A stretch of DNA of 64,000 nt, taken from positions 4,205,159 through 4,269,158 of the forward strand of contig JAXIVH010000008.1 in NCBI GenBank assembly GCA_036785325.1, read 5' to 3'. Each line of letters starts with the position of its first letter. The first letter of the stretch is position 1. The notes beneath the pieces are model-generated. The model worked only from the letters and a program-made list of their open reading frames with translations. It had not been told where the DNA came from and did not search any database. Shown one piece after another: positions 10,697 through 23,198 of this stretch. A program made the position numbers and the translations under genes. Source of the DNA: Urophycis tenuis (lineage: Eukaryota > Chordata > Actinopteri > Gadiformes > Phycidae).

Positions 10697-11600
10697 CTTG
10701 TGTACAGTTTTATTTCCTCATGTTAATATTGTTCACAATCTTACCCTTTCAAATTCCTTATTCACGATACAGTTTAAAAATATATATATGAACATAGAGT
10801 AAAACAAAAACAAAAATATATACTGCCATTTTCCTATAGAAAGGATGTTAATACATAATAGGACACATCTGTAAATAAATGTAAAACTGTAAATCAATGA
10901 AATTATTCCTTCTTCATTCATGTGCAATGGAAATATATCTACATTGTAAATTCGAATTTATTATTCGAATATTTAGTGTTTTTATTCAATTAATTTTGGC
11001 ATATTTTTTATATTACATTATATATTCAATACAATCTACAATCTTATTTACAGATGTATATTTATATATTTATATTTACCCCGTATTATGTGGTCGTCTA
11101 CTACTCTACCGACATGAATTGCCTGTCGAAGAAGGTGTCATTTTGCTGGGTTTTGCATGTGAAACACGGTGGGACTTTTCCAATGACTCTAGTGTTCTCT
11201 TGAATCAAATAAATAAACCTGAGAAGGAGATTTTCATAACATGATGGGGATATTCTGCATTAATCAGTCCATCACTTGATCACCTACCTTCTCACCCACT
11301 GCATCACTCCTCTCTTTCCATACTTGGCAATGCATTTCTTACTACTTTGCGATTGGCTGCTGTAAAGCGAGACCAGGATGACCCGGACATGCAAGCGTCG
11401 CTTGTTTTTCTGGGGCCTCCTTCCTGTACCCAGGTTGAGGAAGTGAATTCGCTGACAGGGTTGGGTTCTGTTGAGGGAGGCGAAAAGGAAACACCTCGTA
11501 TTCGGTGGGGACAAAACACAGCAGTAGTCGCGGGGAACAATTTATAAACCACACCAGTTATAAATCGCAGGCTCATCGGTGAAATCATACCCCCCCCCAC
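10697..11600. other. Spacer between the divergent micos10 and capzb genes
   Basis: About 1 kb separates the two start codons. The first two thirds are very AT-rich. The capzb-proximal part (11300-11626) is GC-balanced and has an inverted CCAAT box (GATTGGC) near 11351. It probably contains the capzb 5' UTR and promoter. No TATA box stands out. Confidence 0.5.
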
Positions 11601-11626
11601 TGACATCGCCACAGAACTCCGCAGAC

Positions 11627-11629
11627 ATG
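11627..11629 (+). CDS. capzb: capzb coding exon 1: start codon only
   Basis: capzb encodes the beta subunit of F-actin capping protein, which with CAPZA caps filament barbed ends and is part of dynactin and the muscle Z-disc. The exon ends ...GCAGACATG|GTAAGG, so the ATG is the last three bases before the donor. Exon 2 then gives NDQQLDCALDL, reconstructing MNDQQLDCALD (human MSDQQLDCALD). The mammalian gene also has only the ATG in its first coding exon, as remembered. The coding exons join without a frameshift to 272 aa (beta2 ending) or 274 aa (beta1 ending); human is 272 and 277. The gene is divergent from micos10, as in human. Confidence 0.93.
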
Positions 11630-13875
11630 GTAAGGGCCGCGGGGCTGGAGGGACGGGGACGGGGCAGGAGGAGGGCTTTGGTGGGGCTTTTTGGCTACCG
11701 CTAACGAAGCGATACGGGAGCTAGGGGCTAAGCTAATGCTAACGCTAGCTCTCCTTTATAGGAAGTGGATGCTAGTAACTTGAGTCGTGCAGGGGTTCAT
11801 GCATATTAACCGTCAAAGCGTCATCATAATTCACTCTAGCCTGTCACCCTGGTGGCATTTTTGTTTTGTTTTTGATTTAACGTCAAGAAAAACAGACTTA
11901 GCTGCCTTGCTAGTTAGCCTCCGAGTCGTGAAGCTAGTGCCAGCCAGGATGCCCGGTCGGCTGCGAAATAAAGTTAGCACAGGATGTTTTGGATATGGAA
12001 GCAAAGTTGGGTGTATTGCCTTAGAGACGAGCCCGAATACATGCACGCCCCAAGGGCGTGCACCGAGCACGCACACGCGGTTAAAATAGACCAGCGCTGG
12101 GGTCCCTGTCGGCTATAATAAGCCTCCTCTCTGCTGTTATTAACCATTACAAGCGGTTACCCTTCGTCAGGAGCTGTCTTGCAAGAATGAACGTGATTTA
12201 TTCGGTGTTTTGACATTTAAAATGACAATTGGTTGACATGAATTCCATGCATGCCTATATTATTGTGTAGCATACCAGCAATTTAATTGTTTTTGTTCAT
12301 TGTTTGTTTATGTATTTGCTCTGTAAGTCTATGGTGTGTATCCCCACAATGTCCACTACTGAATAAATTGGGTAAAAAGAAAAACAACCCTGGCTATTTT
12401 AACACTATAGCACCCGTATGAGCAGACATTGTTGGCACTTTTAACTTGATGTGTGTAACATCACTCCGGTTCACATCATTTGGAAGGCCAGGTGGTTTGT
12501 ATACCCTAGTCACCACTCTGTTTCTCAGCATCACCTCATCCATCCTCCCAGCATGTTCCCCCCTTGACCCCCAGGGGTTGTTGGTCCCAGAGTGTTTGGA
12601 GAGGCTCTGGGCCGTTGGTAAACACTGTGTCAGGGAGCGCAGGTGTCTGATGCAGCAGACTGATTCATCGACTGAGACAGGACTTTTAATACAAGATAAT
12701 AGGCTTCACATACTCAAGAGCATGTGGAAGAAATGTGCACGGTGATTGCTCAGAGTGACCCCTTCCACCCCCCCCCCCCATACCAAAAATGTTTATGGAA
12801 AGAAATGGCTTTTTTTCCAGCGTGATGTTCAGTCGATAAAGATGCAGCTGTGAATATCTTCTAGGGTCCACATGCTTGGAATTGATTCAGAGATAGCTTG
12901 TGTGATTTGGGTTTACAGTGAATCCAGTTCCTAAATGTTCTGTTGAAAGGAGTATAAACAAGTTCTAACTTTGATCTAGATGTTTACAAATTGCACCATT
13001 AGAAGAGTCTATTTTCACTCATCGTTAAGGTGGGTCTCCTACCTGTTGAAGAATCACCTACATGAATCACCACTTACCAAATGGAGTGGGGAATGCTGAG
13101 CCTGTTTTGTATTTCACTTCATAGTAAAAAGAGAACTACACATTATCTTGTGGACAGAAGAAGGTCACCTAAAAATGTTGAGGTTGATGTAAAAACTAAC
13201 TCTTTGCCAAGCATTTGTGCATGGAATCTGTTGTTTAAAAAACATTTGTTTAATAACAACCCACATAAGTTAAAGTTTCTTTAGTAGGGAGAAGCCACAC
13301 TGATACAAGTGGGGTGTCTACAGTAAAGCAGGACTGCTTTTCAGTCCCACGGCTTGGTGGAAACCGCACATCTCCCCTCTCTTGGCTGCACTGTGCTCAC
13401 AGATTTCTTTCTTTGCATCCCCGGGCATTTCGTGTTGCGGCTCGCCTGTCCATCCGTACACACTGCTGTCCTGGTATTCTCTCCATACATCATGGGTTCC
13501 CCTGGGAGGGATGAGCTATGTAGCCATGTCCATTCTGCTTCTCCTGGGAATTATTATCTTCCCCTTTACTTACCCGGCTGAAGGAAATAATAGCAGGCTG
13601 TTAAACATGAAATCTAGTACCTCTGGGTGATTTGTAAAGTTGCCGCGGTTGCGTTACTTCCACATGCCACACGGAGCTCGAGATGTGCAGAACTTGACAA
13701 ATATTTACAACTTGAACAACTCGTTCCTCTTCGGCTGTTGAAGATAACCATTGGCGCTGATGAATGGTGTTTGCTTTAGTGTCAGCGAGACGTCCCGGTG
13801 GGGGGGGCTGAAAGATATCCCACAATGCTCTGGGACTCAGCTCATCTCATACCACCGTGCAGAATGTAGCACGCG

Positions 13876-14215
13876 TCCAGCAGAGCAGCCCCGTGGGGCA
13901 GCCCCGCAGAGGGGCCACACAACACCACGCCCCGCCAAGCTGCCCCACGGGGCAGCCCCGCAGAGGGGCCACGCAACACGCTACCCCGCAGAGCTGCCCC
14001 ACGGGGCAGCCCCGCAGAGGGGCCACGCAACACGCTACCCCGCAGAGCAGCCCCGTGGGGCAGCCCCGCGGAGGGGCCACACAACACCACGCCCCGCAGA
14101 GCTGCCCCGTGGAGCTGCCTCACAGAGGGCCCACGCAACACCACGGCCCTCTTGGACCGCTTCCCGACGCCCCGCGGAGGGGCCACGCAACGTGACGTGG
14201 CCCCTCCGCGGCCCT
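13876..14215. repeat. GC-rich 57-bp minisatellite in capzb intron 1
   Basis: About six imperfect units of roughly 57 bp with the core GGGGCAGCCCCGCAGAGGGG followed by CCACGCAACAC. Because 57 is a multiple of three, the array stays open on both strands (19-residue repeats, e.g. GQPRRGATQH), but this is a property of the repeat and not a gene. Confidence 0.9.
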
Positions 14216-15233
14216 CCTGGACCGCGTCTCATCGTCCATGTCATGTGGGGCGCCACTCTGAGCGCCCAGCTGTACACCCGCTTACAGCCGGTCAGAATAC
14301 CAAGAACCTCATCAAACATTTCAGATATTGAGGAAAGCTGACATTCCATGGCAATACTTGGATCCCAGGGAACCTAATCTTGCTTTGCCACACCTTGCCT
14401 TCCAAATACCACATCACAGCTCCCATGGTTCATAGAAAACAGGTCATAGGTTGTAAGTTAGCTGTCTTCAAACTTACAAGCAATAAAATTACGCTAGCTA
14501 GCTAGAGTGGGTTGGTCCAATATATCAGATTTGTTATCTAAAACATTTGTCATGGTTTTATTATGTTAACCTTGCTGGACAAGTTCTGGCGATGCAAGAT
14601 TAAGTGACTCACTATTACTGGTCTAAATTTACATCACGCAGTCCGAGAACCAATCAGAGCAACGGAACCCCGGCAGCCATCTTGGTTGTTTATGAAAATG
14701 ACTTCATGGCGCTCCAATGGGGCCCCCGTCCGTACGGTCACTGTATCAAACCCATGTTAGATAAACGGTTGTGATTAGCCCGACCCGGGCCCTGGAGCTC
14801 TGTTTGAACAGGAGGTGGGCCACACTCGTGTTTTTAGAGCAAATAAAACCAGCTTGCAGAGTCATCTGGTTCCCAGGGTGGAACAAATCTGTATCCACAA
14901 CCAAACAGGCGTTTTGGGTCCATTGTCTCTGTGGCAAATTGAAAGAACAGTTTCCTAGCATGGGCGGCAACAGCTACTAATACAGCTACAGCTTTGAGAT
15001 GGAAACGCTGATTTGCACCCGCTGCCCTCTCACCCATTATCAGGACGATGGCCCAATCTGGGACAGACGAGGAGAGGTGCAGCCTGTCGCTGGAACCTTG
15101 TCATTGATAGTCTATTGACACTGGTTGGAATGGTTGGAAGCCACACAGCTTCAGTGTGCTAGGAGATGATCTGGTGACAAAGGTCAAAGTGCATTCGGTT
15201 TCACGGTATCTTTTAAGGAGGAAGTCGTTTCTG

Positions 15234-15236
<3 letters not shown>

Positions 15237-15263
<27 letters not shown>
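15237..15263. repeat. (ATC)n trinucleotide microsatellite
   Basis: About eight to nine ATC/CAT units in capzb intron 1, 160 bp before exon 2. Confidence 0.9.
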
Positions 15264-15265
<2 letters not shown>

Positions 15266-15424
15266 ATAATCCAGTGCATGGACTCAAAAGGGCAAACTAC
15301 AATAGTCATGTTCTAACATTGGTGACAACCGGACGTGTGCAATATGGACGCCAGTCCCCTGAGTGAATCCAGGGTGTTTTCTGCCGGGTTAATCATGCGA
15401 CCCCCTGTGTTTGTTTTGTTTCAG

Positions 15425-15514
15425 AACGACCAGCAGCTAGATTGTGCCCTGGACCTGATGAGGCGTCTGCCGCCTCAGCAGATTGAGAAGAACCTCAGTG
15501 ACCTCATTGACCTG
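15425..15514 (+). CDS. capzb: capzb coding exon 2
   Basis: 90 bp (30 codons) after the TTTGTTTCAG acceptor, ending CTG|GTGAGA. Encodes residues 2-31, NDQQLDCALDLMRRLPPQQI through LSDLIDL, essentially the mammalian N-terminus. It forms the N-terminal helices of the beta subunit. Confidence 0.97.
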
Positions 15515-15553
15515 GTGAGATACCACCTGCTGAGACCAGCCGTATCAACTTGC

Positions 15554-15771
15554 TACACACACACGCGCACTGTGTACCACACACATGCACGCACGCACAC
15601 ACACATACTCTGATACCCCCCCACCACACACATACACGCACGCACACACACATACACACACGCGCACTGTGATACCACACATATGCACGCGCGCACACAC
15701 ATACTCTGATACCCCCCCACCACACACATACACACATGGGCACTGTGATACCACACGCACGTGCATGCACG

Positions 15772-15830
<59 letters not shown>
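15554..15830. repeat. Higher-order CA-rich repeat in capzb intron 2
   Basis: CA tracts with recurring blocks GCACTGTGATACCACAC and CTGATACCCCCCCACC, ending in a pure (AC)~24 run. It begins about 40 bp after the exon 2 donor. Confidence 0.9.
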
Positions 15831-15833
<3 letters not shown>

Positions 15834-16124
15834 CGTGACAGAGGACTTTGGGGAGTTCTCTGAAGCAGCATTCAATATTGCAGCAGCTCTGTTTCGTCTC
15901 TCAGATGTTGACCTAGTAATACTGTAAGCCAACCAGGTGCATCCCATCAATATTTTATGAGGAATATTTACAGGGTTTTTCCTAATGTGTTTACATTTGT
16001 GTAATGTGTATGTTTTAGTTTGAGTGTCGTAGGTTAAGTGATGTGCAGAGTCTGATATTTAACAACCCTTTTAGTCATTTTGAGTCATTGTCACTGCATG
16101 AGAAGCGGATGAGCGTGGTGTGGG

Positions 16125-16278
16125 CCGGGCAGCGCCGGGCCCTGTTGCCCCGCACGGCCTCATTGCCATGGCAGCGCGGCCACGCCGGGCCTGTTGCCCC
16201 GCACGGCCTCATCGCCATGGCAGCGCGGCCACGCCGGGCCTGTTGCCCCGCACGACCTCATCGCCATGGCAGCGGCGC
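16125..16278. repeat. 54-bp minisatellite, three copies
   Basis: Three GC-rich units with the core GCCGGGCCTGTTGCCCCGCA and TCGCCATGGCAGC. Lies in capzb intron 2. Confidence 0.88.
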
Positions 16279-16492
16279 TGACCCAATCGGGACATTTTTA
16301 AGCCCGATGGGAAATGAATGTTGTCACATTGCCGCGTTTGAAGAAGCACCCTCTAAGGTGGTGTTGCCCCTCCCTCCTTACACAACCCCACCTGCTGGTC
16401 GTCCTAGTTCCTCTCCTCCACCCCCCATTGTGTCTGGTTGTTAGTGAGTATTAGCAGAACTGTCAGTAACTGCAGCCTGCCAGACACTGTGT

Positions 16493-16770
16493 TCTTTCTC
16501 CCTTCCTCTCTCTGTCTCTCTCTCCCAGTCTGCCTGTCTGTCTCCATCTCTCTCTCTGTCTCTCTGTCTCTTGCTCTCGCTCGCTCTCTCTCTGTCTCTC
16601 TGTCTGTCTCACTGTCTGTCTCAATTTCTCCCTGTCTCCCTTGCTCTCTCTCTCTGTCTGTCTCCATCTCTCCCTGTCTCCCTTGCTCTCTCTCTCTGTC
16701 TGTCTCTCTCCCTGTCTGTCTCCATCTCTCCCTGTCTGTCTCCATCTCCCCTCCCTTCCTGTCTGTTTCA
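16493..16770. repeat. CT-rich tract with TCTGTCTG repeats
   Basis: Pyrimidine-rich run of TCTCTGTCTG/CCCTGTCTC units. It keeps several frames open but has no gene character. Confidence 0.9.
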
Positions 16771-16896
16771 CCTCAGTTCACCAGTTCTTGCCTCACCTCA
16801 TGTCTTACCTTACATGCTCCGTACTTTTAACCCCTGAATGCTCGTTTGGGGTTGTGAGGTTTGAGGTGTGGAGACCGTGTCAGGAAGAACAGGGCG

Positions 16897-17022
<126 letters not shown>

Positions 17023-17194
17023 AAACAGTGGGGGTAGGAGGGGGGGGGGGGGGGTCCATGCCACTGGGTGAGAAGTAAATTTTTTTTTTAAGCCTTTTTT
17101 GTCCTCTGTGTTCCATGACCCAGTGGTGCTTCCTCATTCTCTTCCTCGCTACCGTTTTCACCCAAAGAGGTGGAATAAGAGAAAACACCCTTAA

Positions 17195-17518
<324 letters not shown>

Positions 17519-17908
17519 TGAGGCTGGAGAACTGCAGTTTGGGCCGCGGCCCACCCAACAGAGAGATGTCATGTTTGTAACACGATGCTCGCTGGAGTAA
17601 CGCGTAGCTGGGGGGGGAGCGGGGCGAGACACGGCGCTTTGTGAGCTGTGCGTTGAAGCAGCAGCCTGCCTTAACCAAATCTCTTCCAGAAGGTTGTGTG
17701 TATTTGTTTATGTAAAAGAGGGGGCGAGCCACGGCTCTGAAAAGATCACAATCATGGGTAGAGTTTCACATCTTTAGACGCTGCAGTCTTTCTGTTCCGG
17801 CTTGAGTTTCCTTGAGATCGCTAATGAAACTGAATGGTGTCGGTGGATGAAGCGTTGTGTCAGACGCTCGTTTTCAGTCACAGCCCTCATGTCTACCCCC
17901 CCCCGCAG

Positions 17909-18022
17909 ATCCCCGTGGAGTAATAAGTACGACCCCCCCATCGATGACGGGGCGATGCCCTCTGCCCGGCTGAGGAAGCTGGAGGTGGAGGCCAACAACG
18001 CCTTCGACCAGTACCGAGACCT
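17909..18022 (+). CDS. capzb: capzb coding exon 4
   Basis: 114 bp after the acceptor CCCCGCAG. Encodes SPWSNKYDPPIDDGAMPSAR and LRKLEVEANNAFDQYRDL. The exon ends GACCT|GTGAGT. The next exon supplies G to complete L, then YFEGG, so this donor is the right one. The last 11 bases of the exon plus the donor and about 28 intronic bases are tandemly repeated just downstream. Confidence 0.96.
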
Positions 18023-18130
18023 GTGAGTACCTAGCGCCGCCCCAAGCCCAATACCGAGACCTGTGAGTATCAGGGCCGCCCCAAGCCCAGTACCGAGACC
18101 TGTGAGTATCAGGGCCGCCCCAAGCCCAGT
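18012..18130 (+). repeat. 39-40 bp tandem triplication of the capzb exon 4 donor
   Basis: Unit 1 is 18012-18051 (40 bp, the true exon end and donor), unit 2 is 18052-18090 and unit 3 is 18091-18129 (39 bp each, identical to one another). Each contains TACCGAGACCT|GTGAGTA. A truncated fourth unit begins at 18130. Use of the second or third donor would put TGA directly after CTG in frame. Confidence 0.95.
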
Positions 18131-18134
18131 ACCG

Positions 18135-18292
18135 GCGCGGAGGTGGGGTTCAGAACCCGCGCTGCGCGGAGGTTGGGTTCTGAACCCGCGCTGCGCGGAG
18201 GTGGGGTTCTGAACCCGCGCTGCGTGGAGGTGGGGTTCTGAACCCGCGCTGCGTGGAGGTGGGGTTCTGAACCCGCGCTGCGCGGTCACGCT
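18135..18292. repeat. 29-bp minisatellite in capzb intron 4
   Basis: About five units with the core GCGCGGAGGTGGGGTTCTGA, spaced exactly 29 bp (starts at 18135, 18164, 18193). It directly abuts the donor triplication. Confidence 0.92.
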
Positions 18293-18532
18293 GCGTGGAG
18301 GCGTGAACGCCGTGCGAAGGTCTGGTCGCCACGCCAGCCTTCACGGACGGGCTGCGCCCAGAACCTGAAATCCGGTCTTACTGCGCGCCTCCCTGCTCTC
18401 CCCCCTTACTCCCCCCTTCTCCCCCCTACGCCCTCCCACTCTCCCCCTCTCCTTTTACACTCCTTCTCCCTCACCCCCTCACCCCCTCAGCCCCCCGCCC
18501 CACAACACACACACAGATGTCAGGAGTGGTAG

Positions 18533-19009
<477 letters not shown>

Positions 19010-19200
19010 TGAGGCAGGGAGAACACACTGGGGCGGTGCTGACTCGCCCACAGGGAGAACCAGAACTGGGGGGGGAGGGTTCATTTCTTCTGTTCTCGTT
19101 CTGTTTGCATGCGACAGCCTGGCCCTGGCCGTATGTATGTGTGTGTGTGTGTGTGTTGTAACACGTGTGTGGTTGTTCCCCCCCGTCCCCCCGTGTGCAG

Positions 19201-19317
19201 GAGAAGTCGAGTGGCCGCACTGCTCACTACAAACTCACCTCCACCGTCATGCTGTGGCTCCAGACCACCAAGACCGGCTCTGGTACCATGAACCTGGGAG
19301 GCAGCCTTACAAGACAG
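19201..19317 (+). CDS. capzb: capzb coding exon 6
   Basis: 117 bp, 39 codons, phase 0 at both ends. Begins after CCGTGTGCAG and encodes EKSSGRTAHYKLTSTVMLWL, then QTTKTGSGTMNLGGSLTRQ. Matches the mammalian protein with a few substitutions. Confidence 0.97.
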
Positions 19318-19339
19318 GTGTGTAGTTCTAGCTGTTTTG

Positions 19340-19344
19340 TTTTG

Positions 19345-19384
<40 letters not shown>
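19340..19384. repeat. (GT)n microsatellite in capzb intron 6
   Basis: GT run following TTTTGTTTTG in the 106-bp intron between exons 6 and 7. Confidence 0.9.
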
Positions 19385-19423
19385 ACACGTGCTCTAAACG
19401 TCGTCCTCTGTCTCGTCTCACAG

Positions 19424-19489
19424 ATCGAGAAGGACGACCCGGTTGGAGAGTCTTCACCGCACATCGCAAACATCGGCCGCCTGGTGGAG
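19424..19489 (+). CDS. capzb: capzb coding exon 7
   Basis: 66 bp, 22 codons: IEKDDPVGESSPHIANIG and RLVE. Acceptor GTCTCACAG, donor GAG|GTACGT. The first half is variable between vertebrates; HIANIGRLVE is invariant. Confidence 0.96.
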
Positions 19490-19695
19490 GTACGTGGTAC
19501 TGCTGGTCATCCCCAGTGGCCTCTCCATTGTGTGTTATCAAGTACGCCTTTTGTTGGCCGTAATGACTCTGTCATCACAATGTAGCTTCTCTACAGTTTT
19601 AAGTCTCTAAGCCTGCGTGTTTAAATGTCATGGGACCAACGCAACAGCAGCATTAGGAGGTGGAGAATAGCTCTCGTTGTTCGTTTCTTCTCCAG

Positions 19696-19772
19696 GATAT
19701 GGAGAACAAGATCCGCTCCACGCTGAATGAAATCTACTTTGGGAAGACCAAGGACATCGTCAACGGCCTGAG
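19696..19772 (+). CDS. capzb: capzb coding exon 8 (last common exon)
   Basis: 77 bp encoding DMENKIRSTLNEIYFGKTKD and IVNGL plus two bases of the junction Arg. Donor CTGAG|GTAACG. From here the transcript splices to either the beta1-type exon (20316) or the beta2-type exon (22008). Confidence 0.96.
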
Positions 19773-20004
19773 GTAACGGCGCGCGGATCACTCTGATTGG
19801 TTGGACAATTACCTCTGTGTTCACAGGACTGGCCACCACCAGGGAGCCTGGCGTTCATCCCTCACGCCTTCGTTTGTTCAGACTCATTGTTTCATTATTT
19901 TAGTTCATTCTGTCTGTCCTCTGCTTCTCGTGCCGACCGGCCATTTTTCACTTCTGGATATTTTCTCCTTGTTTCTGCCTTTTCATTTCCACCCCATCCT
20001 TCTT

Positions 20005-20315
20005 CTGGGCTCGCTGAACTCCTCCTCCTCCCTTCGGCATTTCCCACTTTCTCCTTATCCTCTCCTCTTCCTCCTTCTCCGCTCTCCCCTTGTCTCTCCC
20101 GCCACTCCTATTGTTTTCCTTCTCTCCCGCCTCGTCCTGCCTCCCCCTCACCCTTCCTGTCCCCCCCCCCCCTCTCTTTATCCTCCCTCTGGGTCCTCTG
20201 CTCTTCCCCGCCCTTCTCACTGTGTTTCTTCTCCTCCACGGCCTCTCCTCCCTCCCCTCTCGTCCCCCCTGCCTCCCCCACTGCCTCCCCCGCTGCCCTG
20301 CCTCTCCTGATCCAG
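20005..20315 (+). promoter_or_regulatory. Long pyrimidine tract upstream of the capzb beta1 exon
   Basis: Roughly 300 nt of almost continuous C/T, with many CTCTCT and TCTT elements, ends at the acceptor of the alternative beta1-type exon. Such tracts are typical binding regions for PTB-type repressors of tissue-restricted exons. The regulatory role is inferred from composition and position. Confidence 0.45.
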
Positions 20316-20409
20316 ATCTATTGACTCTTTGCCTGATAACCAAAAGTACCGGCAGCTCCAGAAGGAGCTGTCGCAGGTCTTGACCCAGCGCCAGATCTTC
20401 ATCGACTAG
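20316..20409 (+). CDS. capzb: capzb alternative exon 9a (beta1-type C-terminus)
   Basis: After CTGATCCAG it completes the junction Arg and encodes SIDSLPDNQKYRQLQKELSQ and VLTQRQIFID, stop TAG at 20407-20409. This corresponds to the muscle/Z-disc beta1 ending, remembered in human as ...LTQRQIYIQPDN, so the fish form is three residues shorter (274 aa in total). A donor GTACAG follows at 20418, so the exon can be spliced on to exon 9b as 3' UTR, as in mammals. Confidence 0.92.
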
Positions 20410-22007
20410 GTCCAGAGGTACAGCCTGGCATGGCCTGCTGTGTGTGCGTGTGCTGCATCCACGGGCAGGACTGAGAATGCAGAAGTCTGTCCTTCCTTTA
20501 ACCTTTAACTCCATCTCTGTGTTCTCTCTAATTGCTTGTGTTCCGATATGAGAATGAATCGTCAGCCTGATGGGAGTATAATATGTTGCTAAACGAGGTC
20601 ACATGTTTGTAGGTTTTAGGAGCAAGCGACAGTGTGAACCAGTGGACAGGTGTCCTGCACATCTTTCGGTGTATAGGTCATTTAAAGCTTTGGATATTCC
20701 TCTTGAGTAGTTCCTAAAAACGTGAGGGACAAAGCATTCACAATAGAGATCTTTCCCTGCTGGAACCGTAGCCGGTGGGGTCGGCTGAGACCAGCCTGAT
20801 AAGTTCTCCTCCGTGGTTCTGGGGTCCGACCCGGCTACGGCAGGGCTGCAGTGTAGAACGAGGACCGGTACTGTTCATTGGACAGAACCCACACAGGCTG
20901 GGCTGACAGGTCACCACCAAGGGAACGCTGTTTATTCACCCAGCAGCCGGTTGTTAGCGGTGGGTCGAGCGTCGCGGTGTCTTTCGGCCCTGTGTAAACA
21001 TTGAGTGACCGTTGAATGCGCTCATGATGGAAACCCTTCTGAAGCCGTTGACCACAGCCTCTTGTTTCCATGGCCACTGCTGACCAGTGGGAGCGACGCC
21101 ATGGAAAACTACCTGGGAGGGAGAACCCCAGAACAGTTCATGTTGTGACTCCGGCCGGCCGGGTTCAAGTCTGTGGCCCCGGCTGAGTTCAGGCGCCAGG
21201 CGGTTGCCAGAGGGCCACCGAGGGCAGGAGTGTTCAGAATACGAGGCCAACAAAGGATGGAAGGCTTGTATGAATGTTTTGGGACAGCCCTGCTGATTAC
21301 AGTATGGTTATTTAAAATGGCAGCATTTCAGTGAAATGTCAACTGCGATATCTATTTCACAATAGAGCTGTGTTTCACAGTCATTATGAACACATCGGTG
21401 TCGTCCAGTGCCTTGCCTGGTTCTGTGGGAGGATCAGAACTCCAGCCAACAAATGCTGGCTGGAAATCTGGCCTGAGCTGAATTTCTTCAATGGGCCAGT
21501 GGTGCCTCTCCAGTGGACTGCAGCAAAAATAGATATCAGAACTGAACAGATTGAATGAAGACTTCAACAACATGATAACTTGAATGAGGTCATTGCCAAA
21601 ACATCTGTGTGTGTGTGTGTGTGTGTGCACTTGCATGCCAGAATCCAACTACAGTCTGATTTGGCAGGGGTATGTTTTTGGGTGGGTTTTTTTTACAGCT
21701 TGTTTGATGATGATTCCTAATTCTCTTCAGGTGAATGGTGTTCTGCACAGGACTAAACCAGAGTACTAACCCACTAAACATCACACAGTGAACCTGGCGT
21801 GGTGAGCGTGGAACGCCACCTCCCAGCACAGCGTCACGTTCCCACGGCGAGCGTGGATCAGATGGGTTCTGCAGGAGAACCACATCCCCTCCCTGTCTCC
21901 TCAGGACCTCCTCTACGTGTTGGAGTGGAACCCCCCCCCCCCCCCACCTCCCTATCGGCCCCAGTGTCTCCCCCCCTCACTCTCTGTCTCCCACTCTCTC
22001 CCCCCAG

Positions 22008-22095
22008 GAGCGTCCAGACTCTGGCTGACAAGTCGAAGCAGGAGGCTCTGAAGAACGACCTGATGGTGGCACTCAGACGCAAACATAATCCCTAG
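22008..22095 (+). CDS. capzb: capzb alternative exon 9b (beta2-type C-terminus)
   Basis: After CTCCCCCCAG it completes the junction Arg and encodes SVQTLADKSKQEALKNDLMV and ALRRKHNP, stop TAG at 22093-22095. This is the ubiquitous beta2 ending (human ...ALKRKQQC), giving 272 aa. The C-terminal tentacle that binds actin is formed by these residues. This exon continues into the shared 3' UTR. Confidence 0.95.
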
Positions 22096-22222
22096 AGACG
22101 CTGCGGCCCGCGTCCTTCTGTCCCACTCTCTGTCCATCTCTGTCTCTCTCTCTCTCTCGCTCTCGCACTCTGTCTCATTTCTGCCTTTCTCTTTGTTTAT
22201 TTCTGTCTCTCCCTCCAAGCCC

Positions 22223-22223
<1 letters not shown>

Positions 22224-22268
<45 letters not shown>
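22224..22268. repeat. (CT)n microsatellite in capzb 3' UTR
   Basis: About 22 CT units within the inferred 3' UTR. Confidence 0.92.
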
Positions 22269-22273
<5 letters not shown>

Positions 22274-23198
22274 CACTCTTTTTGTTTCATTTGTGGACAA
22301 AACGACACAAAAAAAATTTGAGGATATTCGTAGCTTATTTTTTAAAATAAAATCATTCACGCTTTTGTTTTGAGGCATCCCATTCACCACGAAAGCCATT
22401 TCCTCCCCCACTCTCTCCCCATCCCATCCTCTCCCCCATCCCCTCTCCCCCCCTCTCGCTCTCTCACTGAATATAATGATAGTATTGCAACGGTTACTGG
22501 TGACCCCGTGTCAGCCAGAACTGAGGGATTGACAACGCAGTCTGTTTTATCAGCGAAGGGGGGGTGCTTTTGGCAAGACTATCAAATAGTCATCGTTTTA
22601 CATCCTGTTTATCGCTGTCACCCATTTCCCCTTTTCTGTTTGTTTGTTGTTTACCGAAACACCAGAAGCACCCCTAATTTATCTGTACGGAATCATAACC
22701 TGTTGATGTAGCTGCCACCGTTCCAAGGGAGGTGGGGGAGGGGCCTGTGTGAGAGAGGGGGGGGGGCGGGGAGCGGGGGGCTCCCCTGGGGTGAGGGGAG
22801 TGTGGGAGTCGAGGTGGGTAGAAAATGGTAGACTTTTACAAAGCATGGGTGGGAATGGACTGTTAAACTCACTGTACATACCCATGCCATCCAGCACACA
22901 CACACACACACACTCTTCCCACCCCCCCTCACTTTACACTGTGTATATCATGAATAATGGTCTCCCCCCCTTTGTTGCGCTATCCTTCTCTCTCTCTCTC
23001 TTTCTCTCTCTCCCTTTCTCTCTGTTGCTCCCTCCCCCCCCCCCCCCCCCCCAGATCTGTCTCTGTTGTCTGTTGGGGTCACGGTTTGTCTTTGCGTCTT
23101 AACGGAAACCATTTCCGTTTCGGAGGGGAATCTTTTGTTGTATTTTGTTTTTATTTTGTAAAGCTTATGATTCATATTGTATTAGAGCCTCCAGCAAC

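Larger units (their letters stand above)
11630..15424 (+). other. capzb intron 1 (3.8 kb)
   Basis: Starts GTAAGG and ends TTTGTTTCAG. It holds the 57-bp minisatellite at 13876-14215 and an ATC trinucleotide run at 15237-15263. Nothing else recognisable was found. Confidence 0.75.

Noticed and set aside
13751..14349. 100-196 codon frames on both strands in capzb intron 1
   Set aside because: They are generated by the 57-bp GC-rich minisatellite, whose unit is a multiple of three.
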